The translations under genes were made by a program, and so were the position numbers. Under the pieces are notes generated by a model. That model made no database searches and had not been told where the DNA came from. It worked only from the letters and a program-made list of their open reading frames with translations. Positions 1 through 6,206 of a stretch of 6,673 nt of DNA are shown piece after piece; within the stretch, counting starts at the first letter, position 1; each line of letters begins with the position of its first letter. Source of the stretch: Elusimicrobia bacterium CG03_land_8_20_14_0_80_50_18 (GTDB lineage: Bacteria; CG03); contig PEUP01000061.1 in NCBI GenBank assembly GCA_002780705.1, forward strand, positions 1 to 6,673. The letters are read 5' to 3'.

Positions 1-1355
1 GAAGTATCAGGAGCATCCAGGGTCCGCTCATCAGGGTGGACGGCGTTACGGATGTCGGTTATTCGGAAGTGGCGAATATCCGTCTTGAGGACGGTTCCAT
101 ACGCATGGGGAAGGTGCTGGACATATCGAGGGACAGCGCGCTGATACAGCTTTTTGAGGGGACGGAAGGAATAAATATCAACGGCTCCGGTGTGTCCTTT
201 TTAGGAGAAACGCTTCATTTCGGCGTTTCCGAGGAGATACTGGGCCGGGTTTTTAACGGCGTGGGCAAAGTCATTGACGATGGCGGGGAGATCATAGCGG
301 ATAAAAAACTGGATATAGACGGTTTCCCGATCAACCCTTATGCCAGAGATTATCCTGAGGAATTTATTGAAACCGGCGTGTCCGCTATCGATGCCATGAC
401 AACACTTGTCAGGGGTCAGAAACTCCCCATATTCTCGGCTTCCGGCCTGCCTCACAACGAACTCGCCGCCCAGATTGCCCGTCAGGCGCGGGTCGTGGGC
501 AAGGATGAGAAGTTCGCGGTCATTTTCGCGGCCATGGGCATCACTTTTGAGGAAGCCCGTTTTTTTCAGCAGGATTTCGCGCGCACGGGAGCTCTTGAAA
601 GGAGTGTGCTTTTTATAAACCTCGCCGACGATCCCGCGATAGAAAGGATTGCCACTCCCAGGGTGGCGCTCACGGCTGCCGAATACCTGGCCTTTGAAAA
701 AGACATGCATGTGCTGGTGATACTCACGGATATGACAAATTACTGTGACGCTTTGCGGGAAATATCGGCCGCGCGGAAAGAGATTCCCGGACGGCGCGGA
801 TATCCCGGATATATGTATACGGACCTGGCCTCTATCTTTGAGAGGGCGGGGAGAATAAAGGGTAAAAAGGGCTCCATCACGCAGATACCCATTCTGACGA
901 TGCCTGAGGACGATAAGACTCATCCCATACCGGATCTGACCGGATACATCACGGAGGGCCAGGTGATAATATCCAGGGTGCTGAACAAGAAAGGTATATA
1001 TCCGCCCATAGATGTTCTTCCGTCGCTGTCAAGGCTCAAGGAAAAAGGAATAGGTGAGGGTAAAACCCGGGAGGATCACGGCAATGTGACGGCTCAGCTC
1101 TTCGCAAGTTACGCCCGCGGTAAAGAGGCCAAGGAACTGGCGCTTATACTGGGTGAGGCCTCGCTGACGGAGGATGATGTGAAGTTTGCCGCGTTCTCCG
1201 ATGAGTTTGAGCAGAGATTTGTCGCTCAGTCCGTGAATGAATCACGGAATCTCGCCCAGACACTGGATCTGGGATGGGAGCTTTTGAAAAAGATTCCGCG
1301 CAAGGAGCTCAAGAGGGTGAAAGACGAAGAAATTAAAAAATATATGAAGGACTGA
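1..1355 (+). CDS. atpB: V/A-type ATPase subunit B (non-catalytic), 5'-partial
   Basis: This is the regulatory, non-catalytic B subunit of the membrane-bound V/A-type ATPase, which alternates with catalytic A subunits in the cytoplasmic head. The frame is open from base 3, and the first visible residues, SIRSIQGPLIRVDGVTDVGY, match the family's N-terminal beta-barrel. The GTG at 36 is therefore an internal valine and about ten N-terminal residues lie off the left edge. 450 residues are visible against about 460-480 for the family. Counting from the codon at base 3, the P-loop position reads SASGLPHNE (145-153). It lacks the Walker A lysine, which marks B rather than A. Other family blocks are LTDMTNY (241-247), PGRRGYPGYMYTDL (262-275) and PSLSRL (340-345), the last lying in the region that supplies the arginine at the A/B interface. 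The D subunit gene follows after 11 bases. The A subunit gene is expected just upstream but is not in view. Confidence 0.97.
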   Translation, partial: SIRSIQGPLIRVDGVTDVGYSEVANIRLEDGSIRMGKVLDISRDSALIQLFEGTEGININGSGVSFLGETLHFGVSEEILGRVFNGVGKVIDDGGEIIADKKLDIDGFPINPYARDYPEEFIETGVSAIDAMTTLVRGQKLPIFSASGLPHNELAAQIARQARVVGKDEKFAVIFAAMGITFEEARFFQQDFARTGALERSVLFINLADDPAIERIATPRVALTAAEYLAFEKDMHVLVILTDMTNYCDALREISAARKEIPGRRGYPGYMYTDLASIFERAGRIKGKKGSITQIPILTMPEDDKTHPIPDLTGYITEGQVIISRVLNKKGIYPPIDVLPSLSRLKEKGIGEGKTREDHGNVTAQLFASYARGKEAKELALILGEASLTEDDVKFAAFSDEFEQRFVAQSVNESRNLAQTLDLGWELLKKIPRKELKRVKDEEIKKYMKD

Positions 1356-1366
1356 CGGACTGATTT

Positions 1367-1987
1367 ATGAGACTTAATGTAAATCCCACGCGCATGGAAA
1401 TGCAGAGACTGAAGAAGTCTCTTGTGCTCGCCCGGCGCGGCTGGAAAATGCTCAAGGATAAACAGGATGAGCTGATGAGGATCTTCCTTGAAAAAAAAGA
1501 TATTTTCTTCAGGCTTTACAGAAAATGTAATGAGGATATGAGGGAAATCCTGTCGCTTGCCATAGCCGGCGGGGCATTTCTTTCCGAAGAGAGGGCGGCT
1601 CGTCTGGCCGCTCTTTCCGAAGCCGGTCTTATTCTTGAATCCGGAGTGAAGCATATCTTCAGTTTGAAGGTGCCGGACTTTAAGGTGAAATACTCGGGAA
1701 AAGCGATAACATATAAACCCGCCGAGAGCGTTATTTACTGGGATAAGGCGGTGACGAAGGCCGCGGAACTGCTTCCGGAGATTATCGCCGCCGGAGCGCT
1801 GCTTTTTGAGATACAGGCGCTCTGTATGGAAATAGCCTCGACCAGACGCAGGGTGAATTCTCTGGAATACATAATGATACCCAACATCAGCGAAACCGTT
1901 AAGTATATCAATTTCAAACTTGAAGAGATGGAAAGGGCCAACACCGTGCGGCTCATGAAAATAAAAGAAATTGTAAGGAGTCATTAG
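1367..1987 (+). CDS. atpD: V/A-type ATPase subunit D (central rotor stalk)
   Basis: This is the D subunit, the long antiparallel coiled coil that forms the central rotating shaft of the V/A-type ATPase. The protein has 206 residues, normal for the family. Near the N-terminus, NPTRMEMQRLKKSL (6-19) and RRGWKMLKDKQDEL (23-36) are the signature of the first long helix. Near the C-terminus, TRRRVN (159-164) and LEYIMIPN (166-173), followed by a charged helix, are the second. The ATG lies 11 bases after the B stop, with only a weak GGA-type ribosome binding site, so coupling to B is likely. The last codons (I-V-R-S-H-stop) lie inside the first copy of a 73-bp repeat. The present stop is TAG at 1985; without the repeat the same frame would end one codon position later in the unit at a TGA that overlaps the next gene's ATG. 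Subunits I and K are not found downstream. Confidence 0.96.
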   Translation: MRLNVNPTRMEMQRLKKSLVLARRGWKMLKDKQDELMRIFLEKKDIFFRLYRKCNEDMREILSLAIAGGAFLSEERAARLAALSEAGLILESGVKHIFSLKVPDFKVKYSGKAITYKPAESVIYWDKAVTKAAELLPEIIAAGALLFEIQALCMEIASTRRRVNSLEYIMIPNISETVKYINFKLEEMERANTVRLMKIKEIVRSH

Positions 1988-2017
1988 CAAGATGCCGAAG
2001 GAATATTGCTTGACTCC
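1977..2017 (+). promoter_or_regulatory. Imperfect hairpin enclosing a Shine-Dalgarno (repeat copy 1)
   Basis: GGAGTCA (1977-1983) is perfectly complementary to TGACTCC (2011-2017). Inside it, AGCAA (1986-1990) pairs with TTGCT (2006-2010), leaving a TT bulge and a 15-base loop. The left arm contains the GGAG core of the Shine-Dalgarno at 1975-1980, so folding would hide it. A competing stem uses part of the same right arm: CTCCGC (2014-2019) with GCGGAG (2030-2035). There is no T-run after either stem, so neither is an intrinsic terminator. Any regulatory role is inferred from pairing alone. Confidence 0.5.
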
Positions 2018-2060
2018 GCCGAGATGCGAGCGGAGCGAGCCAATTGTAAGGAGTCATTAG
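1992..2060 (+). CDS. Repeat-encoded 22-residue mini-ORF, copy 1 (speculative)
   Basis: An ATG at 1992 opens a 22-codon frame (MPKEYCLTPPRCERSEP, then the I-V-R-S-H tail also found at the end of the D subunit), ending at TAG 2058-2060. AAGGAG at 1975-1980 lies 11 bases upstream, a long but usable spacing. The frame lies wholly inside the repeat. It may simply follow from the repeat's base composition, or it may act as a leader ORF passing ribosomes from the D gene towards the HD-GYP gene. The peptide is not recognised, and there is no direct evidence that it is translated. Confidence 0.18.
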   Translation: MPKEYCLTPPRCERSEPIVRSH

Positions 2061-2090
2061 CAAGATGCCGAAGGAATATTGCTTGACTCC
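2050..2090 (+). promoter_or_regulatory. Imperfect hairpin enclosing a Shine-Dalgarno (repeat copy 2)
   Basis: This is the same structure as in copy 1, shifted by 73 bases: GGAGTCA (2050-2056) with TGACTCC (2084-2090), and AGCAA (2059-2063) with TTGCT (2079-2083). Its right arm, TGACTCC, could instead pair with GGAGTCA at 2123-2129, which is the ribosome binding site of the HD-GYP gene. Copy 2 could therefore act as an anti-Shine-Dalgarno for that gene. The alternative stem CTCCGC (2087-2092) with GCGGAG (2103-2108) would release it. Confidence 0.45.
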
Positions 2091-2133
2091 GCCGAGATGC
2101 GAGCGGAGCGAGCCAATTGTAAGGAGTCATTGA
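2065..2133 (+). CDS. Repeat-encoded 22-residue mini-ORF, copy 2 (speculative)
   Basis: This is a second copy of the mini-ORF with the same peptide. It has AAGGAG at 2048-2053 and begins four bases after the stop of copy 1. It ends at TGA 2131-2133, whose last base is the A of the HD-GYP start codon (TGATG). If translated, it would couple directly to that gene. As with copy 1, the coding potential could be accidental. Confidence 0.2.
   Translation: MPKEYCLTPPRCERSEPIVRSH
2121..2126 (+). promoter_or_regulatory. Ribosome binding site deciding the HD-GYP start
   Basis: AAGGAG lies six bases before ATG 2133, a strong and well-spaced Shine-Dalgarno. It decides for 2133 over the in-frame TTG at 2079, which would add 18 residues read from repeat sequence. 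It is the third occurrence of this motif in the region, after 1975-1980 and 2048-2053, because it belongs to the 17-base A segment. Confidence 0.8.
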
Positions 2134-3305
2134 TGAAAGCCGCAAAATCATCGTCAATCGCGGATAAGGCTGTGCTGATACCGGCGGCTGACAATGCCGG
2201 CCGCTTCGGCGAATTATTGAAAGTCGTCGAGGGACTGCATGAGTATAATGTCCTGACATACGCGGTTAACCGAGACCAGGAACTTTATGATCTCATAGTG
2301 CGGAAAGCCACGAATATCATGAACACTCATATAGGTTCGCTGATGCTCTTTGACGAGAAGATGATGAAATTAAAAATCGTCGCCTCATGCGGCCTGCCGG
2401 CAAAAGTTGTTAAAAGCAGCTCCCTCAAGTCGGGGGAGGGTATCGCTGGAAAAGTTTTCCAGAGCCGCCAGCCGATTTTCTGCGAGGATATTGAATTTGA
2501 TGAAAGGTTCAAGAGAAAGAGCCGTGTCAAATACAGCTCAAAAAGTTTTGTGGCGGTGCCGCTTAAGGTGAGAGGGCGCGTGGTGGGCGTGCTCAATGTG
2601 AATAACAGAAAATCCCGGCAGCCTTTCACGGCGGAAGGTATGAAAATCCTGACTCTGATAGCGGATGAAGCGGCGATGACTATAGAAAACAGGAGACTTC
2701 TGCGCAGGGTGGAAAAGGCGTATATGGATACCATTGCGACACTGGCCAAAATGCTGGATGAAAGAATGCCTTCCACAAAGGGTCATTCCAAGAGGGTGGC
2801 GGAGCTTTCTTCGGAGCTGGCAAAACGCATGGGACTGCCTGAAGAGAGGATACAGCTCATAAAAAGGGCCGCCTTAATCCATGACATAGGGAAGATAGGG
2901 ATACAGGATAATGTTCTGCTCAAGCCGCGCGCGCTGAATGCCGTGGAAAGAAAAATAATACAGAGCCATCCGCGCATCGGCAGCGAGATTGTGGACAGAG
3001 TGGAATTTTTCAACATTTTTGTGCCGATCATAGCTTTTCACCACGAGTGGTTTAACGGGGAAGGCTATCCCATGGGGCTTTCCGGACCGCAGATTCCTTT
3101 AGGAGCCAGAATCGTAGCGGTGTGCGACGCGTGGGACGCCATGATATCCGAAAGGGCATACAGAGACCCGCTGACAAAACCGGAAGCGGTCGCCGAACTC
3201 ATCCGCGCAAGCGGCACACAGTTTGATCCCGAGGTTGTCAAAGAATTCCTGAAAATGATCAAAAAGAAACCGCGGCAGAAGCCTGCTAAATCTCTTTATG
3301 AATGA
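2133..3305 (+). CDS. GAF-HD-GYP cyclic-dinucleotide phosphodiesterase
   Basis: This is a predicted cytoplasmic signalling enzyme of 390 residues. An N-terminal GAF sensor domain (about 48-187) includes SGEGIAGKVFQSRQPI (100-115), FVAVPLKVRGRVVGVLNV (139-156) and a closing helix. A short connecting helix leads to an HD-GYP domain (about 198-385). Family metal-binding and signature residues are visible: H218 in KGHSKRV, the HD pair H250/D251 in HDIGKIG, H279 in SHPRIG, H303/H304 in HHEW, the GYP triplet 311-313, and D332 in CDAWDAM. Proteins with this set hydrolyse cyclic di-GMP or related cyclic dinucleotides, so activity is likely. There is no receiver domain; the GAF ligand is unknown. ATG 2133 is chosen for its strong ribosome binding site. 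The gene follows the tandem repeat and overlaps the methyltransferase gene by 8 bases. Confidence 0.93.
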   Translation: MKAAKSSSIADKAVLIPAADNAGRFGELLKVVEGLHEYNVLTYAVNRDQELYDLIVRKATNIMNTHIGSLMLFDEKMMKLKIVASCGLPAKVVKSSSLKSGEGIAGKVFQSRQPIFCEDIEFDERFKRKSRVKYSSKSFVAVPLKVRGRVVGVLNVNNRKSRQPFTAEGMKILTLIADEAAMTIENRRLLRRVEKAYMDTIATLAKMLDERMPSTKGHSKRVAELSSELAKRMGLPEERIQLIKRAALIHDIGKIGIQDNVLLKPRALNAVERKIIQSHPRIGSEIVDRVEFFNIFVPIIAFHHEWFNGEGYPMGLSGPQIPLGARIVAVCDAWDAMISERAYRDPLTKPEAVAELIRASGTQFDPEVVKEFLKMIKKKPRQKPAKSLYE

Positions 3306-3996
3306 ACTGAATGTGGTGGCCACCCCGATAGGCAATCTCTCTGATATGACTGTACGCGCGGGGGATCTGCTGAAAAGAGCGGACGCCATCATATGCGAAA
3401 GTTCTGAGAAAACGAAAAAACTTCTATTCTCCCTCGGTATCAAAGGCAAGCCTCTGATAAATTATCCCTCTGATAATGAGGGCCGCGTCAGCGCCGTTTT
3501 TAATTCTGTCTCGTCCAGAGATGTCTGCGTTCTGGTTTCATCCGCGGGAACGCCCGGTGTTTCGGATCCCGGGCATCTTATTGTAAGAGAGGCCCTGCGC
3601 CGCGGGATTCCGGTTTTTCCCATACCCGGCGCGCACGCGCCGGGAGTCTGTCTGAGTGTTTGCCCGTTTAAGATAAAAGAGTATATTTTCGCGGGTTTTC
3701 TTCCGCGGGGCTTTTCGGCGGCCGCCGCGGAGCTCAAAAGATATTTTTCGCTGAATATTCCCGTCGTCGCTTTCGCGACAAAGAGAAACATAGAGAGGGT
3801 GGCGAAAATTCTGCGGGAATATTTTCCGCGCACTTCTGTTTTTGCGGGGCGGGAAATGACCAAAAAATTTGAAGAATACGGACTCTTTGACGACGCCGAG
3901 GCCTTTGCTGTGTGGGCGGCGCTCAAGAAACGCGGTGAATTCACACTCATCATGAAGCATCATCCGGAATCAGACCGGAGTGAGGAAAAGCAATGA
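3298..3996 (+). CDS. rsmI: Divergent, short RsmI-like SAM-dependent methyltransferase
   Basis: This belongs to the tetrapyrrole-methylase-fold family of RsmI, which 2'-O-methylates C1402 of 16S rRNA. VVATPIGNLSD (6-16) is the N-terminal signature. AGTPGVSDPG (83-92), IPGAHA (109-114), FAGFLPRG (131-138) and GREMTKKFEE (184-193) align with further family blocks. It has 232 residues against about 270-290 for typical RsmI and lacks the C-terminal extension. Several conserved positions are altered: the usual EDTR-type motif reads ESSEK (34-38), the D of SDAGTP is S82, PGPSA has become PGAHA, and the usual YE-P-HR block reads FATKRNIER (159-167). It could be a working RsmI of a divergent lineage, or a paralogue with another substrate. 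The gene symbol is therefore tentative. The start overlaps the HD-GYP stop by 8 bases with no clear ribosome binding site of its own, which suggests coupling. Confidence 0.8.
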   Translation: MNELNVVATPIGNLSDMTVRAGDLLKRADAIICESSEKTKKLLFSLGIKGKPLINYPSDNEGRVSAVFNSVSSRDVCVLVSSAGTPGVSDPGHLIVREALRRGIPVFPIPGAHAPGVCLSVCPFKIKEYIFAGFLPRGFSAAAAELKRYFSLNIPVVAFATKRNIERVAKILREYFPRTSVFAGREMTKKFEEYGLFDDAEAFAVWAALKKRGEFTLIMKHHPESDRSEEKQ

Positions 3997-6206
3997 AGCG
4001 CAAATCAGGTTTTTTCAGAAAATTTTTCCTCGTGATGATCCTGATCAGCGTCATTCCCCTGTTTTTTATGGGTCTTCGCGCCGTAATAATAAACACAAAA
4101 CTTTCGGGCAATGTGGAGAAGATCTCCTCAAATTCTCTTGAAACAGCGATCCTGGACAAGCAGAACCGCCTTTCGGAATGGATGGCCGGTTCGATAGATG
4201 ATTATTTCTCGGGTTTGCTCCGCAATGTGCCGAGGATGGCGGAAAACATATCCGCTAAGAATATGAACTCCGAACAGAGGCGCCGGATTATGATAATGGA
4301 ATATAACACGGGCAGAGAATTCCTTGCCCTGGCAATTCTGGAAAATCCCCGTAAAGCGCGTATGAGAATACCGGATGACTGGAAACACAACGCTGATTCT
4401 GTGGCCAAGCTTGCCGCTGGAAATCCCAAGTTCGCTTTCAGCGAAGTTTATTTCATAGGCGAGGCCCCTGTCATAGACTTCATATACCGCTTGGTCGGCG
4501 GGGAGTATCTCTACATTGCCATAAGTCTTGAATCAATATTGAGCAAAATCAAAGGCACTCCTTCCCAGATAGGAGAAGAAGTGTTCGTCGTTTCCTCCAA
4601 GGGCGAAATTATACTCCACCCAGACCCGGATAAGATGTCGGACAGGAAAGATATATCGTATATACCTTTGATAAGCGAGTTTCTGGCTTCCCGCTCGCCG
4701 CTCAGCAAGGGGGATTTTAACGGCATCAAAAACATTCCCATGATAGGGTCAATAAGTCCGGTGAGGCTGCTCGGCTGGGGCGTGGTGGTCTGGCAGACCA
4801 AGACGACGGCTTATGCTCAGGTGGGAATGGTGAAAAATGAAATCAAAACAACCAGCCGCCAGCTCATCAGGCAGACATATACACAGATATTCGTCATATC
4901 TCTGGCGGCCTTCTGGATAGCTTTCGCTCTGGCAAAAAGCATATCCCGTCCTGTCATGGAATTGAGCCGGGGCGCCGAGCGGGTGGCCGCCAGGGATTTT
5001 AGCGCCAGTGTCAAGGTCGGCAGCAATGACGAAATAGGGGCCCTCGCGGAAATCTTCAACCAGATGATGGACGAGCTTAAAAAATATGACAGGATGCAGG
5101 CCGACAAACTCGATGCCCTGGTTTACTCGATCAAGGACGGGCTAATTATGGTGGACCACAACGGCAAGATTGTTATGGCCAACGAAAAGAGCAGATCGAT
5201 ACTCAACACACCTGACTTTTTACCGGGCGAGGATCTGCTTGAAGCTGTCAGCAGATCCTCAGACACTTTCCAACCGGCCGCGAATGCCGCGGAAATCATA
5301 TCGGCGCTTTTGAAAGAAGGCGAAGAAAACACAAAGGCCGAAATAGATATGTCTTATGAAGACATGCCGAAATTCTATGAGGTGAGCAGGTATGCCGTGC
5401 TCACGAGGGATAAAATCAACCTGGGCAGCATTATAACGCTGCGCGATGTGACGCTGGAGAAAGAGCTGGCTAAAATGAAAGACGACTTTCTGCATTCTAT
5501 AACGCATGACCTGAGGAGCCCTATGACTTCTATACGGGGTTTCCTGGAACTCCTTCTCGACGGCAGCGCCGGTGAAATAAGCGAGGAACAGAAAAGTTTT
5601 CTTAAGATAATGGATGAATCCAGCGAAAAGCTCCTCGGAATGATCAACAATCTTCTGGATGTGTCAAAGCTGGAGGCAGGTAAAATGGTGTTGAATCTCA
5701 AGGAGACAGATCTGTCTAAAATAGCCTCCACAATCGTGGATTTCTTCTACCCCCAGGCTAAAAGCCTTAAAATAGCTCTCAGTTTCCGCTGCGCCAAAGA
5801 CCCCGGGAAGATCAATGTTGATGAAAATCTGATAGAAAGGGTAATCACAAATCTTGTCTCAAACGCAATGAAGTTTACACCGGCCGGAGGTTCTGTGACG
5901 GTGGAGATAGTGGACGACGCTCCGACGGCCGGCTTTTTGACCGTATCTGTCAAAGACAACGGTAAAGGCATACCCGAGGGCGAGGTGGACCGCGTCTTTG
6001 AAAAATTCCATCAGGTTGCAGACACCGCTCTGAAAAAAACAGGCACGGGCCTTGGCCTGACGGTTTGCAAGTACATCGTCGAGGCGCATTTGGGCGTTAT
6101 AGGGGCGAAATCAGTTTTCGGAAAAGGTTCGCAGTTCCATTTTCATATACCGAAAGATCTGATAAAAGAAAACGGCGAGCTGCGCCGGAAAAGTGACACG
6201 CTTTAA
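3993..6206 (+). CDS. Membrane sensor histidine kinase (Cache-HAMP-PAS-HisKA-HATPase)
   Basis: This is a 737-residue inner-membrane sensor kinase. A basic N-terminus precedes transmembrane segment 1 (about 11-33). An extracytoplasmic region (about 35-290) resembles a double Cache ligand-binding domain, with VFVVSSKGEIILHPDPDK (197-214) and GWGVVVWQ (261-268). Transmembrane segment 2 (about 297-316) leads to a HAMP linker (about 316-368), then a PAS-like domain (about 376-485). HisKA contains the phosphoacceptor H505 in HSITHDLRSP (501-510). The ATP-binding domain shows the N box around N624 (NLVSNAMKF), the G1 box DNGKGI (655-660), the F box FEKFH (669-673) and the G2 box GTGLGL (684-689). All catalytic motifs are intact. 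No receiver domain is fused and no response regulator gene is visible, so its partner is unknown. ATG 3993 overlaps the previous stop as ATGA, and GTG 6193 of the next gene lies inside its end. Confidence 0.95.
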   Translation: MKRKSGFFRKFFLVMILISVIPLFFMGLRAVIINTKLSGNVEKISSNSLETAILDKQNRLSEWMAGSIDDYFSGLLRNVPRMAENISAKNMNSEQRRRIMIMEYNTGREFLALAILENPRKARMRIPDDWKHNADSVAKLAAGNPKFAFSEVYFIGEAPVIDFIYRLVGGEYLYIAISLESILSKIKGTPSQIGEEVFVVSSKGEIILHPDPDKMSDRKDISYIPLISEFLASRSPLSKGDFNGIKNIPMIGSISPVRLLGWGVVVWQTKTTAYAQVGMVKNEIKTTSRQLIRQTYTQIFVISLAAFWIAFALAKSISRPVMELSRGAERVAARDFSASVKVGSNDEIGALAEIFNQMMDELKKYDRMQADKLDALVYSIKDGLIMVDHNGKIVMANEKSRSILNTPDFLPGEDLLEAVSRSSDTFQPAANAAEIISALLKEGEENTKAEIDMSYEDMPKFYEVSRYAVLTRDKINLGSIITLRDVTLEKELAKMKDDFLHSITHDLRSPMTSIRGFLELLLDGSAGEISEEQKSFLKIMDESSEKLLGMINNLLDVSKLEAGKMVLNLKETDLSKIASTIVDFFYPQAKSLKIALSFRCAKDPGKINVDENLIERVITNLVSNAMKFTPAGGSVTVEIVDDAPTAGFLTVSVKDNGKGIPEGEVDRVFEKFHQVADTALKKTGTGLGLTVCKYIVEAHLGVIGAKSVFGKGSQFHFHIPKDLIKENGELRRKSDTL

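Larger units (their letters stand above)
1969..2131 (+). repeat. 73-bp perfect tandem repeat, 2 copies plus 17 bases
   Basis: Copy 1 is 1969-2041, copy 2 is 2042-2114, and the first 17 bases (AATTGTAAGGAGTCATT) recur at 2115-2131. By eye the two full copies are identical. The structure can be written A-B-A-B-A, where A is the 17-base segment and B is a 56-base segment (1986-2041 and 2059-2114). The first A codes for the end of the D subunit. The last A carries the ribosome binding site of the HD-GYP gene. B contains the 9-base-spaced direct repeat GCGAGC (2026-2031 and 2035-2040) and two competing inverted repeats. Deleting 146 bases would fuse the flanks into a TGATG stop/start overlap, so this looks like an insertion with later expansion. 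Whether B is a dispersed genomic element cannot be judged from this window. Confidence 0.97.

Noticed and set aside
201..923. Long minus-strand open frame of 240 codons opposite the B subunit gene
   Set aside because: It lies entirely opposite a highly conserved coding sequence and its translation shows no recognisable domain.
36..1355. GTG at 36 as the start of the B subunit gene
   Set aside because: The frame is open upstream to base 3 and codes for conserved family residues (SIRSIQGPLIR), so the gene is cut by the window edge and GTG 36 is an internal valine.
1226..1990. Long minus-strand open frame of 254 codons opposite the B and D subunit genes
   Set aside because: It is antisense to two well-supported genes and shows no family motif, so it is treated as a shadow.
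2010..2049. TTGACT at 2010-2015 as a promoter -35 element inside the repeat
   Set aside because: No TATAAT-like hexamer lies 16-18 bases downstream, where the sequence is GC-rich; the same half-site recurs in copy 2 with the same lack.
1977..2110. Repeat hairpins as intrinsic terminators after the ATPase genes
   Set aside because: Neither stem is followed by a run of T, and the downstream gene shows strong translational signals placed for read-through.
1969..2131. CRISPR array
   Set aside because: The two 73-bp units are contiguous and identical throughout, with no variable spacers, and no cas gene is present.
2079..2132. TTG at 2079 as the start of the HD-GYP protein
   Set aside because: It would add 18 residues read from repeat sequence and has no ribosome binding site at a suitable spacing, while ATG 2133 has AAGGAG six bases upstream.
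1984..2259. Minus-strand open frame of 91 codons through the repeat
   Set aside because: It crosses the tandem repeat and the start of the HD-GYP gene, resembles no family, and is explained as the opposite-strand shadow of these sequences.
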